Source: an uncultured Muribaculaceae bacterium (GTDB taxonomy: Bacteria > Bacteroidota > Bacteroidia > Bacteroidales > Muribaculaceae). From it: a stretch of DNA of 64,000 nucleotides. The notes beneath the pieces are model-generated. The model saw only the letters and a list, made by a program, of their open reading frames with translations. It was not told where the DNA came from and did not search any database. The stretch lies in contig CALUMH010000010.1 of NCBI GenBank assembly GCA_944321685.1, positions 19,093-83,092 of the forward strand. Direction: 5' to 3'. The position numbers were made by a program, and so were the translations under genes. This document shows positions 44,884 to 53,617 of this stretch, in pieces (the stretch's first letter is position 1; every line of letters starts with the position of its first letter).

Positions 44884-46349
44884 CGGCGATGCGGCAGGTG
44901 GAAATGTTCGGCCTTGACGATTACTGCTGCAAATACACACAGCAATGCGGTGCGCAGTAACAGGTCGAGCCAAAAGTTGCCAATTAAAAACACTGTATAA
45001 ACAGCAAATATGGCTGCCGCAAGCAACACATAACCGGCTATGCGCTTCAACGGATAAGCCACGGGATAATACTTCCGCCCGACGAAATATGACAGCAGCA
45101 TGGCCGTGCCATATCCTGCAAATCCGGCCCAGGCGCAGGCCATGTAGCCATAGCGCGGTACAAAAGCTATGTTGATGGCAACCAGCACGGCGCACCCGAT
45201 GCCCGAGAATACCGCGCCCCAAATGGTTCGGTCGGTGAGTTTGTACCAAAACGACAGGTTGAAATATATTCCCATCATTATCTCGGCAGCCATTACAATC
45301 GGCACCACCCTAAGGCCGCTCCAGTAATCGGGAGCTATGATATACTTTATGATGTCGATATATGCTACTACGGCAAGGAAAGCAAGCAGGGTGAAGATGA
45401 TGAAGAACTTCATGGCCTGTGCCTGTGTGGCAGCATTGTCGCGGTCGGCAGTCTTGCCAAAGACAAACGGCTCGTAGGCGTAGCGGAAGGCCTGAGTTAT
45501 AACCGCCATAATCATCGCAACCTTGCTTGCCGCCCCGTATATGCCCAACTGTGCCGTTGCATCACTGCCGGTGTAAATAAACGGGAAAAGTATCTTGTCG
45601 GCGGTCTGGTTGAGTATCCCTGTAATTCCAAGTATCAGTATGGGCCAACTGTAGTTCAATATCTGGCGCATGAGCCGGCGGTCGAAAATATACTTGAAGC
45701 CTGTTAATTCTTTCTTGAAAAACAGCGTTATCAATGCCGTGCAGAACAAGTTGATGAAGAAGGCATAGCCTACGCCTATTGTGGGGTCGTAAATTTTGCC
45801 TACTACGTCGGGATAGCTTTTGTATAGCGCAGGCAACAGCACGAAATACACCAAGTTGAGCGCGATGTTCAGCACTATGAACAGTAACTTCAGTGCCGCG
45901 AATTTTATTGGCCGTTTCTTATAGCGCAAATAGGCAAACGGGATGGTTTGGAACGCATCGATTGCCACGCAGGCCGCCATCACCCCCACATATTCGGGAT
46001 GGCTTGAATAACCTATGAATGATGAAACTTGGGGCAAAAAAGCCAAGACCAGCAATATGAATAGCAACGAAGTGCTGCCCACCGATATAAGTATCGATGA
46101 ATACACCCGGTTGGGATCCTCATCCTTCTTGTTGGCAAACCGGAAAAACGACGTTTCCATGCCGTATGTGAGAATGACGAGCAACAGTGCAACATAGGAG
46201 TAAATATTGGTAATCACCCCGTAGCCACCCGATTCTACAGACAGCTTTGCCGTGTAAAGTGGTACGAGCAGATAGTTGAGGAATCTGCCCACGATGCTGC
46301 TCATGCCATAAATGGCAGTATCCTTAGCTAATGATTTCAGTCCGGCCAT
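44880..46349 (-). CDS. Polysaccharide flippase/MATE-like membrane protein
   Basis: 489 residues with about 12-14 hydrophobic helices. The N-terminal GMSSIVGRFLNYLLVPLYTAKL is characteristic of Wzx/MurJ-type oligosaccharide flippases (polysaccharide biosynthesis family). FFRFANK and PFAYLRYKKRPIKFA loops follow. It probably flips a lipid-linked sugar across the inner membrane. There are no glycosyltransferases nearby to tell which one. A palindromic repeat element lies between it and ruvB. Confidence 0.85.
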   Translation of the reverse strand: MAGLKSLAKDTAIYGMSSIVGRFLNYLLVPLYTAKLSVESGGYGVITNIYSYVALLLVILTYGMETSFFRFANKKDEDPNRVYSSILISVGSTSLLFILLVLAFLPQVSSFIGYSSHPEYVGVMAACVAIDAFQTIPFAYLRYKKRPIKFAALKLLFIVLNIALNLVYFVLLPALYKSYPDVVGKIYDPTIGVGYAFFINLFCTALITLFFKKELTGFKYIFDRRLMRQILNYSWPILILGITGILNQTADKILFPFIYTGSDATAQLGIYGAASKVAMIMAVITQAFRYAYEPFVFGKTADRDNAATQAQAMKFFIIFTLLAFLAVVAYIDIIKYIIAPDYWSGLRVVPIVMAAEIMMGIYFNLSFWYKLTDRTIWGAVFSGIGCAVLVAINIAFVPRYGYMACAWAGFAGYGTAMLLSYFVGRKYYPVAYPLKRIAGYVLLAAAIFAVYTVFLIGNFWLDLLLRTALLCVFAAVIVKAEHFHLPHRR

Positions 46350-46372
46350 AATGTTTTACATTTTCGTATGTG

Positions 46373-46501
46373 TGTATCATCATTTTATTTGACGGTTACA
46401 TCATGTAGAGACGCGATTAATCGCGTCTCCTCACGGCAACCAAACCGCAGCAATGTCGCTGTCGTAGAGACGCGATTAATCGCGTCTCTACATGATACAA
46501 C
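46373..46501. repeat. MITE-like palindromic element, copy 3 (variant)
   Basis: It begins TGTATCATCATTTT and ends CATGATACAA, the inverted end sequence. Two copies of the palindrome with half-site GAGACGCGATT are inside (46408-46429 and 46464-46491). It therefore has the same right-hand palindrome as copy 1, duplicated, but lacks the first palindrome of copies 1 and 2. It fills the gap between flippase and ruvB. Confidence 0.65.
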
Positions 46502-46508
46502 TGTACCG

Positions 46509-47528
46509 CTAAAACAGTGTCTGCTCGGTAGCAAAACGGTTGCGGCCAAGGTGGCTGTAAGCGAGGTCGGTGACTTCGCGGCCACGGGGAGTGCGCTTGA
46601 TGAACCCTTCTTTTATCAGGAACGGTTCATACACTTCCTCGATAGTTCCCGGGTCTTCGCCCAGTGCGGTGGCTATTGTGGTAAGCCCCACAGGACCGCC
46701 CTTGAACTTGTCGATTATGGTTGTCAATATCTTGTTGTCGATTTCGTCGAGTCCGTATTGGTCGATATTGAGGGCTTCGAGTGCGTAGCGGGCAATCTTA
46801 CTGTCAACCGAGCCGTCGCCCTTCACCTGTGCGAAGTCGCGCACACGGCGCAACAGCGCATTAGCGATACGTGGCGTACCACGGCTGCGCAATGCTATTT
46901 CGCGTGCGGCATCATCGGTTATGGGAACGTTAAGCAACCGCGCCGACCGCTTCACGATGCCTTGCAGCACTTGGTGGTCGTAATATTCAAGGTGGCAGTT
47001 GATGCCAAATCGAGCCCTGAGCGGAGCTGTCAGCAGGCCGCTGCGAGTGGTGGCACCGATGAGTGTGAACGGCGACAACGTGAGCTGCACCGACCGCGCA
47101 CCGGGTCCTTTGTCAATCATGATGTCGATGCGATAGTCCTCCATGGCCGAGTACAAATATTCCTCGACCACTGGGCTAAGGCGGTGTATCTCGTCGATAA
47201 ACAGCACATCGTTCTCTTCGAGCGAAGTAAGTATGCCGGCAAGGTCGCCCGGCTTGTCGAGTACCGGACCCGAAGTCACCTTGAAACCCACCCCCAGTTC
47301 GTTGGCAACAATATTCGACAGTGTGGTCTTGCCCAAGCCCGGAGGCCCGTGCAACAGTATATGGTCAAGCGACTCGCCACGCATACGCGCAGCGGCGACA
47401 AATACCCGCAAGTTCTCGATTACCTTGTCCTGGCCGCTGAAGTCGTCGAAGACCATTGGCCGCAAGGCGCGTTCAAAGTCCTTGTCGCTTTCGATGCGCT
47501 CGCGGCGTATGTCAAAATTATCGGACAT
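46509..47528 (-). CDS. ruvB: Holliday junction branch migration ATPase RuvB
   Basis: 339 residues. The RuvB AAA+ domain shows [19 protein letters not shown], Walker A GPPGLGKT, Walker [11 protein letters not shown], the RuvB-specific [15 protein letters not shown] and sensor 1 GATTRSG. The C-terminal winged helix ends in RTPRGREVT. The ATG at 47528 ([11 protein letters not shown]) is preferred over 47561. It follows pepT by 5 bp, so the two may be co-transcribed. ruvA and ruvC are not in the window. Confidence 0.97.
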   Translation of the reverse strand: MSDNFDIRRERIESDKDFERALRPMVFDDFSGQDKVIENLRVFVAAARMRGESLDHILLHGPPGLGKTTLSNIVANELGVGFKVTSGPVLDKPGDLAGILTSLEENDVLFIDEIHRLSPVVEEYLYSAMEDYRIDIMIDKGPGARSVQLTLSPFTLIGATTRSGLLTAPLRARFGINCHLEYYDHQVLQGIVKRSARLLNVPITDDAAREIALRSRGTPRIANALLRRVRDFAQVKGDGSVDSKIARYALEALNIDQYGLDEIDNKILTTIIDKFKGGPVGLTTIATALGEDPGTIEEVYEPFLIKEGFIKRTPRGREVTDLAYSHLGRNRFATEQTLF

Positions 47529-47533
47529 TATAT

Positions 47534-48760
47534 TCAGGCCTCCTCGGCAACGATTTTGCAAATTTCGACAATCGTATCGGTTGCGCGTTCCATCGATGGT
47601 ATCGGTACAAACTCATAGCGCCCGTGGAAGTTGAGGCCGCCTGCAAATATGTTGGGGCAGGGCAGTCCTTTGAACGACAATTGCGCCCCATCTGTACCAC
47701 CGCGTATTGGCTGTACCACCGGTTTCACCCCGGCACGTTCCATTGCAGCCTTGGCAATGTCGATAATGTGCATCACAGGCTTGATTTTCTCAAGCATATT
47801 GTAATACTGGTCTTTGATTTCGATAGATGCGCAATCGGGGAACTCGTTGTTGATTTTGCGGGTGAGGTGTTCAAGCTCCTTCTTACGACGCTCGAAGCGG
47901 TCGCGGTCATGGTCGCGTATTATGTAGGTGATTACCGTCTGTTCCACATTCCCTTCTATGCCCACAAGGTGGTAGAAGCCTTCATACCCTTCGGTGTGTT
48001 CGGGTGTTTCCCAGCGCGGCAGCATGATTGCAAACTGGTTGGCTATGCGAATGGAGTTGATCATTTTGTGCTTGGCATATCCCGGGTGCACGTTACGCCC
48101 CTTGAATGTGACCTTGGCCACGGCTGCGTTGAAATTCTCGTATTCCAGTTCGCCGATTGCACCGCCGTCCATTGTGTAGGCCCAGTCGGCACCAAACTTC
48201 TGCACATCGAATTTATGCGCCCCTTGCCCAATCTCCTCATCGGGGTTAAAAGCTATGCGAATGTCGCCATGCTTGATTTCGGGGTGTGATTTCAGGTAGT
48301 CGATTGCAGTGATTATTTCGGCAATCCCTGCTTTGTCATCAGCACCGAGCAAGGTGTTGCCGTCGGTGACAATCAAGTCTTGCCCCTTGTAATCTTGGAG
48401 TTCCGGAAATTCGGCAGGTGATAGCACAATGTTTTTTTCGGCATTAAGCACAATGTCTTCGCCGTCATATTTCTCCACTATGCGAGGCGACACATGGTGT
48501 CCCGACATATCGGGCGATGTGTCGAGGTGGGCAATGAACCCGATGGTTGGAACCTGTTTATTGCAATTCGACGGCAATGTGGCCATCAAATAGCCATTAT
48601 CGTCAAGCGAAATATCCGACAATCCCAATTGCTTGAGGTCTTTTTCGAGATGTTGCGCAAAAATCATTTGCCCCGGTGTCGAGGGCGTGAGATTAGTGAG
48701 TTCGTCGCTTTGTGTATCAAACTTCACATACTGCAAAAATCTATCTACAACAGTCATCAT
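47534..48760 (-). CDS. pepT: Peptidase T (tripeptide aminopeptidase)
   Basis: A 408-residue M20B dizinc exopeptidase that removes N-terminal residues from tripeptides in the cytoplasm. Metal and catalytic motifs are in place: [38 protein letters not shown] and [11 protein letters not shown]. Start ATG 48760 or 48757 ([20 protein letters not shown]) agrees with the family, and an upstream ATG-like start at 48835 would add a non-homologous leader. ruvB follows 5 bp later. Confidence 0.95.
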   Translation of the reverse strand: MMTVVDRFLQYVKFDTQSDELTNLTPSTPGQMIFAQHLEKDLKQLGLSDISLDDNGYLMATLPSNCNKQVPTIGFIAHLDTSPDMSGHHVSPRIVEKYDGEDIVLNAEKNIVLSPAEFPELQDYKGQDLIVTDGNTLLGADDKAGIAEIITAIDYLKSHPEIKHGDIRIAFNPDEEIGQGAHKFDVQKFGADWAYTMDGGAIGELEYENFNAAVAKVTFKGRNVHPGYAKHKMINSIRIANQFAIMLPRWETPEHTEGYEGFYHLVGIEGNVEQTVITYIIRDHDRDRFERRKKELEHLTRKINNEFPDCASIEIKDQYYNMLEKIKPVMHIIDIAKAAMERAGVKPVVQPIRGGTDGAQLSFKGLPCPNIFAGGLNFHGRYEFVPIPSMERATDTIVEICKIVAEEA

Positions 48761-48890
48761 GTTAGTTATGATATGTTTATCGGCCGGGAAGCCGCGGTTT
48801 ATAAAATTATAAGGATACCATACTGTTACCCCCACACAAAATTACTACAAAGCAATAACAATGGCAAATTACATTTCATCTGCCGTGCTT

Positions 48891-50063
48891 TTAGTAAAGT
48901 TCAATGATTTGTTCTGGTGCATTGGTGAGACATTCAAGGCCGCCGGCACGTACGACATAAGTGTTCTCGATACCCACTGCCCCCACTTGCGGTATCACAA
49001 ACTTCGGCTCAATGGCAATCACGTTACCCTCGGCAAGAATGTCGCGGCTGCGCGGGGCAAGCACCGGTAATTCATTGACTTCGATGCCCACTCCGTGGCC
49101 TATGAAACCAGCCTTTTGCTTTAATCCCATGAAATACTCTTCAAGTCCGGCTTCCTTTACCATTTTCACGGCTTCTTCATACAGAGCCTTGGCCTCCACG
49201 CCGGGCACAGCCATTTTGGCAAGGCGGTGGTGAATGTCGATAGAGAGTTGGTGGGCTTTTTCGGCAAGCGGCGAAATATTGCCCACGCGGTACACTCGAG
49301 TCATATCGGTCATGTACCCGTTGAAATTGCCGCACATATCCACCATTACCGTATTTCCCGGCTTGATAAGTGAACCGTTGCATCCCACCGGCAGCGACGT
49401 GTCGAGCCCCTCGCCGCCCATTGCGAAGTCGTAGGGCGACGGTGTCTCGGCATTGTATCCACACAGCAGGTTGCCCATGAAAAGTTCCATGGTGTCGCCT
49501 GCGATGCGGAATTGCCCAAGGCACCCTTCACTGCGCAATGTGCGCTCTATCTCGATTTGCAGCTCGATGTCGGTCATTCCTTCGCGGTATATTTTCTTGA
49601 TGCGGCTGTATGCTGCTTCGTGGTGAATGCCGCACGTTTTGAGCTTGGCAATCTCATATTCGCTTTTCACCGAGCGTATTTTCCCCATGATAGCCGATGC
49701 GTCGGCGATCTCGGCTCCGGGAAACGTCTTTTTCAGCCGTTCGATAGTGTTGTAGGATGTAATGCCCAATTCAAGTGCCAAGACCTTTGGCATATTCGAT
49801 GCAACGGCTTCGGCAATCTGTTCGGGTTTGCGAATATATGCCACATTGTCACCCTCGAACCCAACAGGGCGTTTCACGAAATAAGTAATTTTACCTTGCG
49901 ATGTAATGTAAGCATACCCGCAAAACACACGGCCGCAAGTGTAGTAAAGGTTTGCGAAACTCGACAGCAGCATGGCATCTATGCCGCAAGCCGACAGTTC
50001 GCTTGCTATGCGGGCCGTGCGGGCCGCAACCTCTTTGTCCATCGATAATGGAATAATGTTCAT
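48891..50063 (-). CDS. M24-family aminopeptidase (Xaa-Pro aminopeptidase/creatinase-like)
   Basis: 390 residues: a creatinase N-terminal domain (about 1-130) and a pita-bread metallopeptidase domain. The metal ligands are visible as Asp in VDMCGNFNGYMTDMTRVY (two Asp), His in GHGVGIEVNE, Glu in IAIEPKF and Glu in VGIENTYVV. This set fits Xaa-Pro dipeptide or aminopeptidases that act on proline-containing peptides. The gene downstream of its start shares a 4-bp ATGA overlap with the HAD hydrolase, so they form an operon. Confidence 0.9.
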   Translation of the reverse strand: MNIIPLSMDKEVAARTARIASELSACGIDAMLLSSFANLYYTCGRVFCGYAYITSQGKITYFVKRPVGFEGDNVAYIRKPEQIAEAVASNMPKVLALELGITSYNTIERLKKTFPGAEIADASAIMGKIRSVKSEYEIAKLKTCGIHHEAAYSRIKKIYREGMTDIELQIEIERTLRSEGCLGQFRIAGDTMELFMGNLLCGYNAETPSPYDFAMGGEGLDTSLPVGCNGSLIKPGNTVMVDMCGNFNGYMTDMTRVYRVGNISPLAEKAHQLSIDIHHRLAKMAVPGVEAKALYEEAVKMVKEAGLEEYFMGLKQKAGFIGHGVGIEVNELPVLAPRSRDILAEGNVIAIEPKFVIPQVGAVGIENTYVVRAGGLECLTNAPEQIIELY

Positions 50064-50722
50064 AATTTCTCGTGTTTAAGTTCTATAAAATATTGAGTGA
50101 AGTCGGCAAAATTGTCAAAGGCTATGTCATAACCTTGACACGAGCCGAATCCATATCGGGCATAAGCAAAAGGTATGCCTGCACGGTGTGTTTCATCACA
50201 GTCGCCTTGTGTGTCACCAACGTATATAGCTCCGTTCAAGCCATATTGTTTTATGATGTATTGCATATTCCCGCTTTTGGGCACAGGATTTTCGCCATAA
50301 GAAATCGAGCCCGAGAAGAAATGGGCGGTTCCGGTGAATTGCATGAAATTATGCAATCCGTTACGCCCGCAATTGCTCACCATGAACAGCCGGTAATGTT
50401 GCGACAGCTTTTTCAGCCCTTCGTAAACGCCTGGATAGAGCGTGCCTCCAAGTTGTGGCATCATGTCGTCTTCGGCCAGGCCGAGTGCTTCGACAAATGC
50501 GTGGCGGTTGAAATCGGCGGACACACGTCCCATAGTTATACCATCTACAATAACTTCAATCGGCTTGCCCATGTATGCGGTAAGGTCGTCGCCGGTTATA
50601 TGTATGTCTAAGCCGCAGTCGGCAAAACAGCGGTTCCAAACAGCGGCATACGAGTCGGTGGCGTTCCACAGGGTGCCATCCATGTCGAATAGCAGAGAAT
50701 CAATGTTTTTGTCAATTATCAT
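50060..50722 (-). CDS. HAD-family hydrolase, phosphoglycolate phosphatase-like
   Basis: 220 residues. HAD motif I is DMDGTLWN (with the Asp nucleophile), motif II is VSNCGRNG, motif III includes the Lys in PKSGNMQYII and motif IV is VGDTQGDCDETHRAG. The cap lies between motifs I and II, as in subfamily I phosphatases such as phosphoglycolate phosphatase. The precise substrate cannot be read from sequence. Translation is probably coupled to the M24 gene (ATGA). Confidence 0.88.
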   Translation of the reverse strand: MIIDKNIDSLLFDMDGTLWNATDSYAAVWNRCFADCGLDIHITGDDLTAYMGKPIEVIVDGITMGRVSADFNRHAFVEALGLAEDDMMPQLGGTLYPGVYEGLKKLSQHYRLFMVSNCGRNGLHNFMQFTGTAHFFSGSISYGENPVPKSGNMQYIIKQYGLNGAIYVGDTQGDCDETHRAGIPFAYARYGFGSCQGYDIAFDNFADFTQYFIELKHEKL

Positions 50723-50732
50723 ACATCATAGT

Positions 50733-51188
50733 TTATTTGTTTCGGGTTACGTCGATGCCTACTTCGGAAATATGGTACAATGTGTCGCATGGCATTGATT
50801 GCCACACGAGTATGACCGATGCCGAGTCGAGCCGCACTCCATCGGCTACAGGCATTTGGCACTGGTATAGCGATCCGAAACCGTCGCTTGTCCAGTTCCC
50901 GTTGTCATCGACGAGCCGTATAGTGACCGGGTGGCGCATTACAAGTGAATCGCGAGTCAAGACATCGACCGTAAAGTTGGCGTTGGCATATTCATATTCG
51001 CTTTCATGCCTGAGCGATAGCGTTATGCTCATGTCGTCGCCTTCAATGCCGGGCTTGAAATAGCAAGGAACCGTATGTGCCCACAGGTGTTCCGGCAGGT
51101 GGACGAATTGTGAATATACTTCCTCGTTGCCGCCCGTGCAGGCCGACAGCGATAATACCGCAAGCATGATTGTGCAAATTTTTTTCAT
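50733..51188 (-). CDS. gldH: GldH-family lipoprotein
   Basis: 151 residues. A lipoprotein signal (MKKICTIMLAVLSLSACTGG) has lipobox LSAC. The mature part, with FVHLPEHLWAHTVPCYF and NYTFDV-like strands, resembles the GldH gliding-motility lipoprotein family, present also in non-gliding Bacteroidales. The ATG at 51188 is chosen, because a frame start at 51200 would be a TTG overlapping the TraB-like gene. It is probably co-transcribed with that gene, 8 bp upstream, and with the HAD and M24 genes downstream. Confidence 0.85.
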   Translation of the reverse strand: MKKICTIMLAVLSLSACTGGNEEVYSQFVHLPEHLWAHTVPCYFKPGIEGDDMSITLSLRHESEYEYANANFTVDVLTRDSLVMRHPVTIRLVDDNGNWTSDGFGSLYQCQMPVADGVRLDSASVILVWQSMPCDTLYHISEVGIDVTRNK

Positions 51189-51196
51189 TGCAGTGG

Positions 51197-52081
51197 TCAA
51201 TTTACAGGTGTCACGGTATAACCGGCTTTGCGCAGCAGCGACAACAGTCCTTTTTCACCGGGCAGGTGTCCGGCTCCTACCACAATGAATGTGGAAGCCT
51301 GTGGCAATATCGTGTCAAGTTGTGCGGCCCAGGTGGCGTTACGTCCGTTGATAATGGTGTCGAGTTCATATTTCGTCATGCCAAGGTCGGGATTGTTGAT
51401 TAATTCATACATCGAGCTGAGATCTTGCCTTGAATAAATCTCGGCGAGCATCTTGGAATATTCCATGTATTTCGTTTCATCGCGCAGCATTTTCATCAAG
51501 TCTTGCACTTGAAGCGAAACAGGAGTGCCGAATAGCAATTGCAATTGGTATTCCACGGTTTCAAAACCGTTTATCGTCATTCCTTTCTCCTTTGCCATTT
51601 GTTGCAGCACGGCATCGATTTGTTTTGCAGGGTCGAAATCGGTGAATGTGGCTGCTGCCTGCATCACGGCAATTTGGGTGCTGAGTGCGGCAGGTTTCAG
51701 CATATCGAATTTCGACGCTGGTGTGTGGAAATACTTTTGTGTGGCGGTATCCACTATTTTCATTTCATCGGCAGTAAGCACTTTGCCAAGGGTGCTGTCG
51801 GCCGGAGCCATCATGTATTTTTGTGCCTGCAACATCATTTCCTTGGTTGCATTCTCCATGTTTACTTCACCATATAACCTTGTACACGATGAAAATGCAT
51901 CGTCAAATCCGTCAATACTGTCAAGAATGGCAGCCGGTGCCACATGGTGGGTGCCTAAGACATAGGAATTTTTGGCGCCGTTACCCGAGATTTTCCATAA
52001 GATTTGCGCATTTGCGACAAATCCGTTTATTGCAATTGCGGCAAGCAATAATGCTTGCTTTAGAAACGCCGAATGTTTCAT
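51197..52081 (-). CDS. TraB/GumN-family exported protein
   Basis: 294 residues. The signal peptide ends near FVANAQ. The mature protein begins ILWKISGNGAKNSYVLGTHH, the TraB/GumN start motif with GTHH. The C-terminal GAGHLPGEKGLLSLLRKAGYTV holds the second conserved GxxH motif. The family has a Tiki/erythromycin-esterase-like fold suggesting metal-dependent peptidase activity, but its role in Bacteroidota is unknown. It probably heads an operon with gldH, the HAD gene and the M24 gene. Confidence 0.9.
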   Translation of the reverse strand: MKHSAFLKQALLLAAIAINGFVANAQILWKISGNGAKNSYVLGTHHVAPAAILDSIDGFDDAFSSCTRLYGEVNMENATKEMMLQAQKYMMAPADSTLGKVLTADEMKIVDTATQKYFHTPASKFDMLKPAALSTQIAVMQAAATFTDFDPAKQIDAVLQQMAKEKGMTINGFETVEYQLQLLFGTPVSLQVQDLMKMLRDETKYMEYSKMLAEIYSRQDLSSMYELINNPDLGMTKYELDTIINGRNATWAAQLDTILPQASTFIVVGAGHLPGEKGLLSLLRKAGYTVTPVN

Positions 52082-52224
52082 ATATACGTTTTTTATTTCG
52101 TCGTGGTTTCTTATTTTTGCAAAAGTAATATGAAATTGCCTTGTGGTGGGTGAGCTTAATGAAAAAAATACTAATGCTGTTACAACTTGGTCGAATTTGA
52201 AGCATTTGGAAAATTCCAGCAGGT

Positions 52225-52255
52225 TTTGAATTAGCTTCGCATAGGCATATATTTG
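52225..52255 (+). promoter_or_regulatory. Promoter of the DUF2807 gene
   Basis: TTTG (52225-52228), 19 bp, TATATTTG (52248-52255). The leader would be about 77 nt. Confidence 0.7.
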
Positions 52256-52338
52256 ACTTGACCGAGATGAATTAAATGTGGTTATCGGTGCAACTTTTAT
52301 ACTGTCATTTGCATCTAATAATAAAAATATCTACTGCA

Positions 52339-53319
52339 ATGAATAAAACAATAATTGTTACGGTTGCTTGTATTGTGCTGATGGCCGTGCAAGCGTGTGT
52401 CGGAATGTCGGCCAAGGCCATCGTTCCAAGTGATAAGAACATATCAAGAAACGTGACACCGGAATCGTCGTTTAGTGCCATAGAACTTAATGGCCCGATA
52501 AATGTGGTTTACCGGAACGGAAATTCGCACGAGGTGCGTATCGACGGTCCCGATAATGTAGTTCCGCTTGTTGAAACCACTGTTTCAGGCGGGAAATTGG
52601 CAATAAAATATAAGGATAATACACGCATCTCGGGAGATGCCGATGTGACGGTATATGTCACAGCCCCCGATGTTGCCGGGTTTGTGGCGAACGGTTCGGG
52701 TGGCATTTCCATAAAATCGGCCATTGATATACCTGGCCGGGATGCTGTTATGACAGTAAATGGTTCGGGTGACATAAATGCCATAGCAGTGACGTGCAAG
52801 TCACTTAACAGTGTTGTCAATGGTTCGGGTGACATTGATATTAATTCCCGAGTGAAAGCCACGCAGAATTTAAATATGGCAGTAAACGGTTCCGGGAATA
52901 TTGAGGTCGATGCCATTGAGAGCAGGCAAGGCAAAGCCTCGGTCAACGGCTCAGGCGACATCTCGGTTGATGCGGCAAAAGTTTCCACGCTTGATGTCAG
53001 TGTTAACGGTTCGGGCGATGTGGAGTGCAATGAAATTGATGCCACGACGGTAAAAGCCGAATTGTCGGGTTCGGGTGATATTGCCATAGATGGCAGAGCG
53101 GAAAATGCCGACTTGACAGTCAAAACCTCGGGCGACATATCGGCCGAAGACTTGCAGGCCGACAATGTTAAAGCCACTGTAAAAGGTTCGGGTGAAATCA
53201 ATTGTTATGCTGTGAAGACCCTCGATGCCACCATCAACGGTTCGGGCGAAGTGCGTTATGGCGGTTCGCCACAAGTGTCATCCCATGGCAATAACAGCGA
53301 CAACATTTCTCGCAACTAA
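52339..53319 (+). CDS. DUF2807 (head GIN domain) exported protein
   Basis: 326 residues. The N-terminal signal ends in a lipobox-like VQAC (MNKTIIVTVACIVLMAVQAC). The mature part consists of repeated short strands with the unit NGSGDI (VNGSGDINAIAV, VNGSGDIDINS, VNGSGNIEVDA, and several more), the pattern of the beta-solenoid DUF2807/head GIN fold. It is expected on the outer side of the membrane. Its function in Bacteroidota is not established. The ATG at 52339 follows a good promoter (52225-52255). Confidence 0.85.
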   Translation: MNKTIIVTVACIVLMAVQACVGMSAKAIVPSDKNISRNVTPESSFSAIELNGPINVVYRNGNSHEVRIDGPDNVVPLVETTVSGGKLAIKYKDNTRISGDADVTVYVTAPDVAGFVANGSGGISIKSAIDIPGRDAVMTVNGSGDINAIAVTCKSLNSVVNGSGDIDINSRVKATQNLNMAVNGSGNIEVDAIESRQGKASVNGSGDISVDAAKVSTLDVSVNGSGDVECNEIDATTVKAELSGSGDIAIDGRAENADLTVKTSGDISAEDLQADNVKATVKGSGEINCYAVKTLDATINGSGEVRYGGSPQVSSHGNNSDNISRN

Positions 53320-53404
53320 GTTTAAGCTCAAAATTGATTGGCCTTTTTTGTTGGATATTCCTTTGCTGTAATTTGATTGCAGATTATAAATTGGTGAAAA
53401 TAGG

Positions 53405-53447
53405 GCTGTGCCGAAATACAAGCAACAAAAATGTATTTCGGCACAGC
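53405..53447 (+). terminator. Terminator after the DUF2807 gene
   Basis: GCTGTGCCGAAATACA (53405-53420) pairs perfectly over 16 bp with its complement at 53432-53447. The T-run after it is short. Confidence 0.75.
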
Positions 53448-53472
53448 TTTGTTAAAAATCGGCTTGCTGTTT

Positions 53473-53503
53473 TTTGCATTACGCCCGACTTTCACTATAT
53501 TTG
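53473..53503 (+). promoter_or_regulatory. Promoter of the GH2 gene
   Basis: TTTG (53473-53476), 19 bp, TATATTTG (53496-53503). The leader would be about 108 nt. Confidence 0.75.
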
Positions 53504-53617
53504 CAATGCAAAGGATTACAGACCGCTTGCAACCTTCAGGCGGTGCTTGTCAAGTATTATTCTTTTCCCCTCGGAACATGAGTAACTTAAAAAAATCGAA
53601 ACAATACAAGTTTTATT

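Noticed and set aside
46408..46491. Two identical palindromes, considered as a CRISPR fragment
   Set aside because: Only two units, fully palindromic, shared with distant loci, and no cas genes.
46368..47618. Plus-strand open frame of 416 codons
   Set aside because: Lies opposite ruvB, which has all AAA+ motifs, and begins inside the palindromic repeat.
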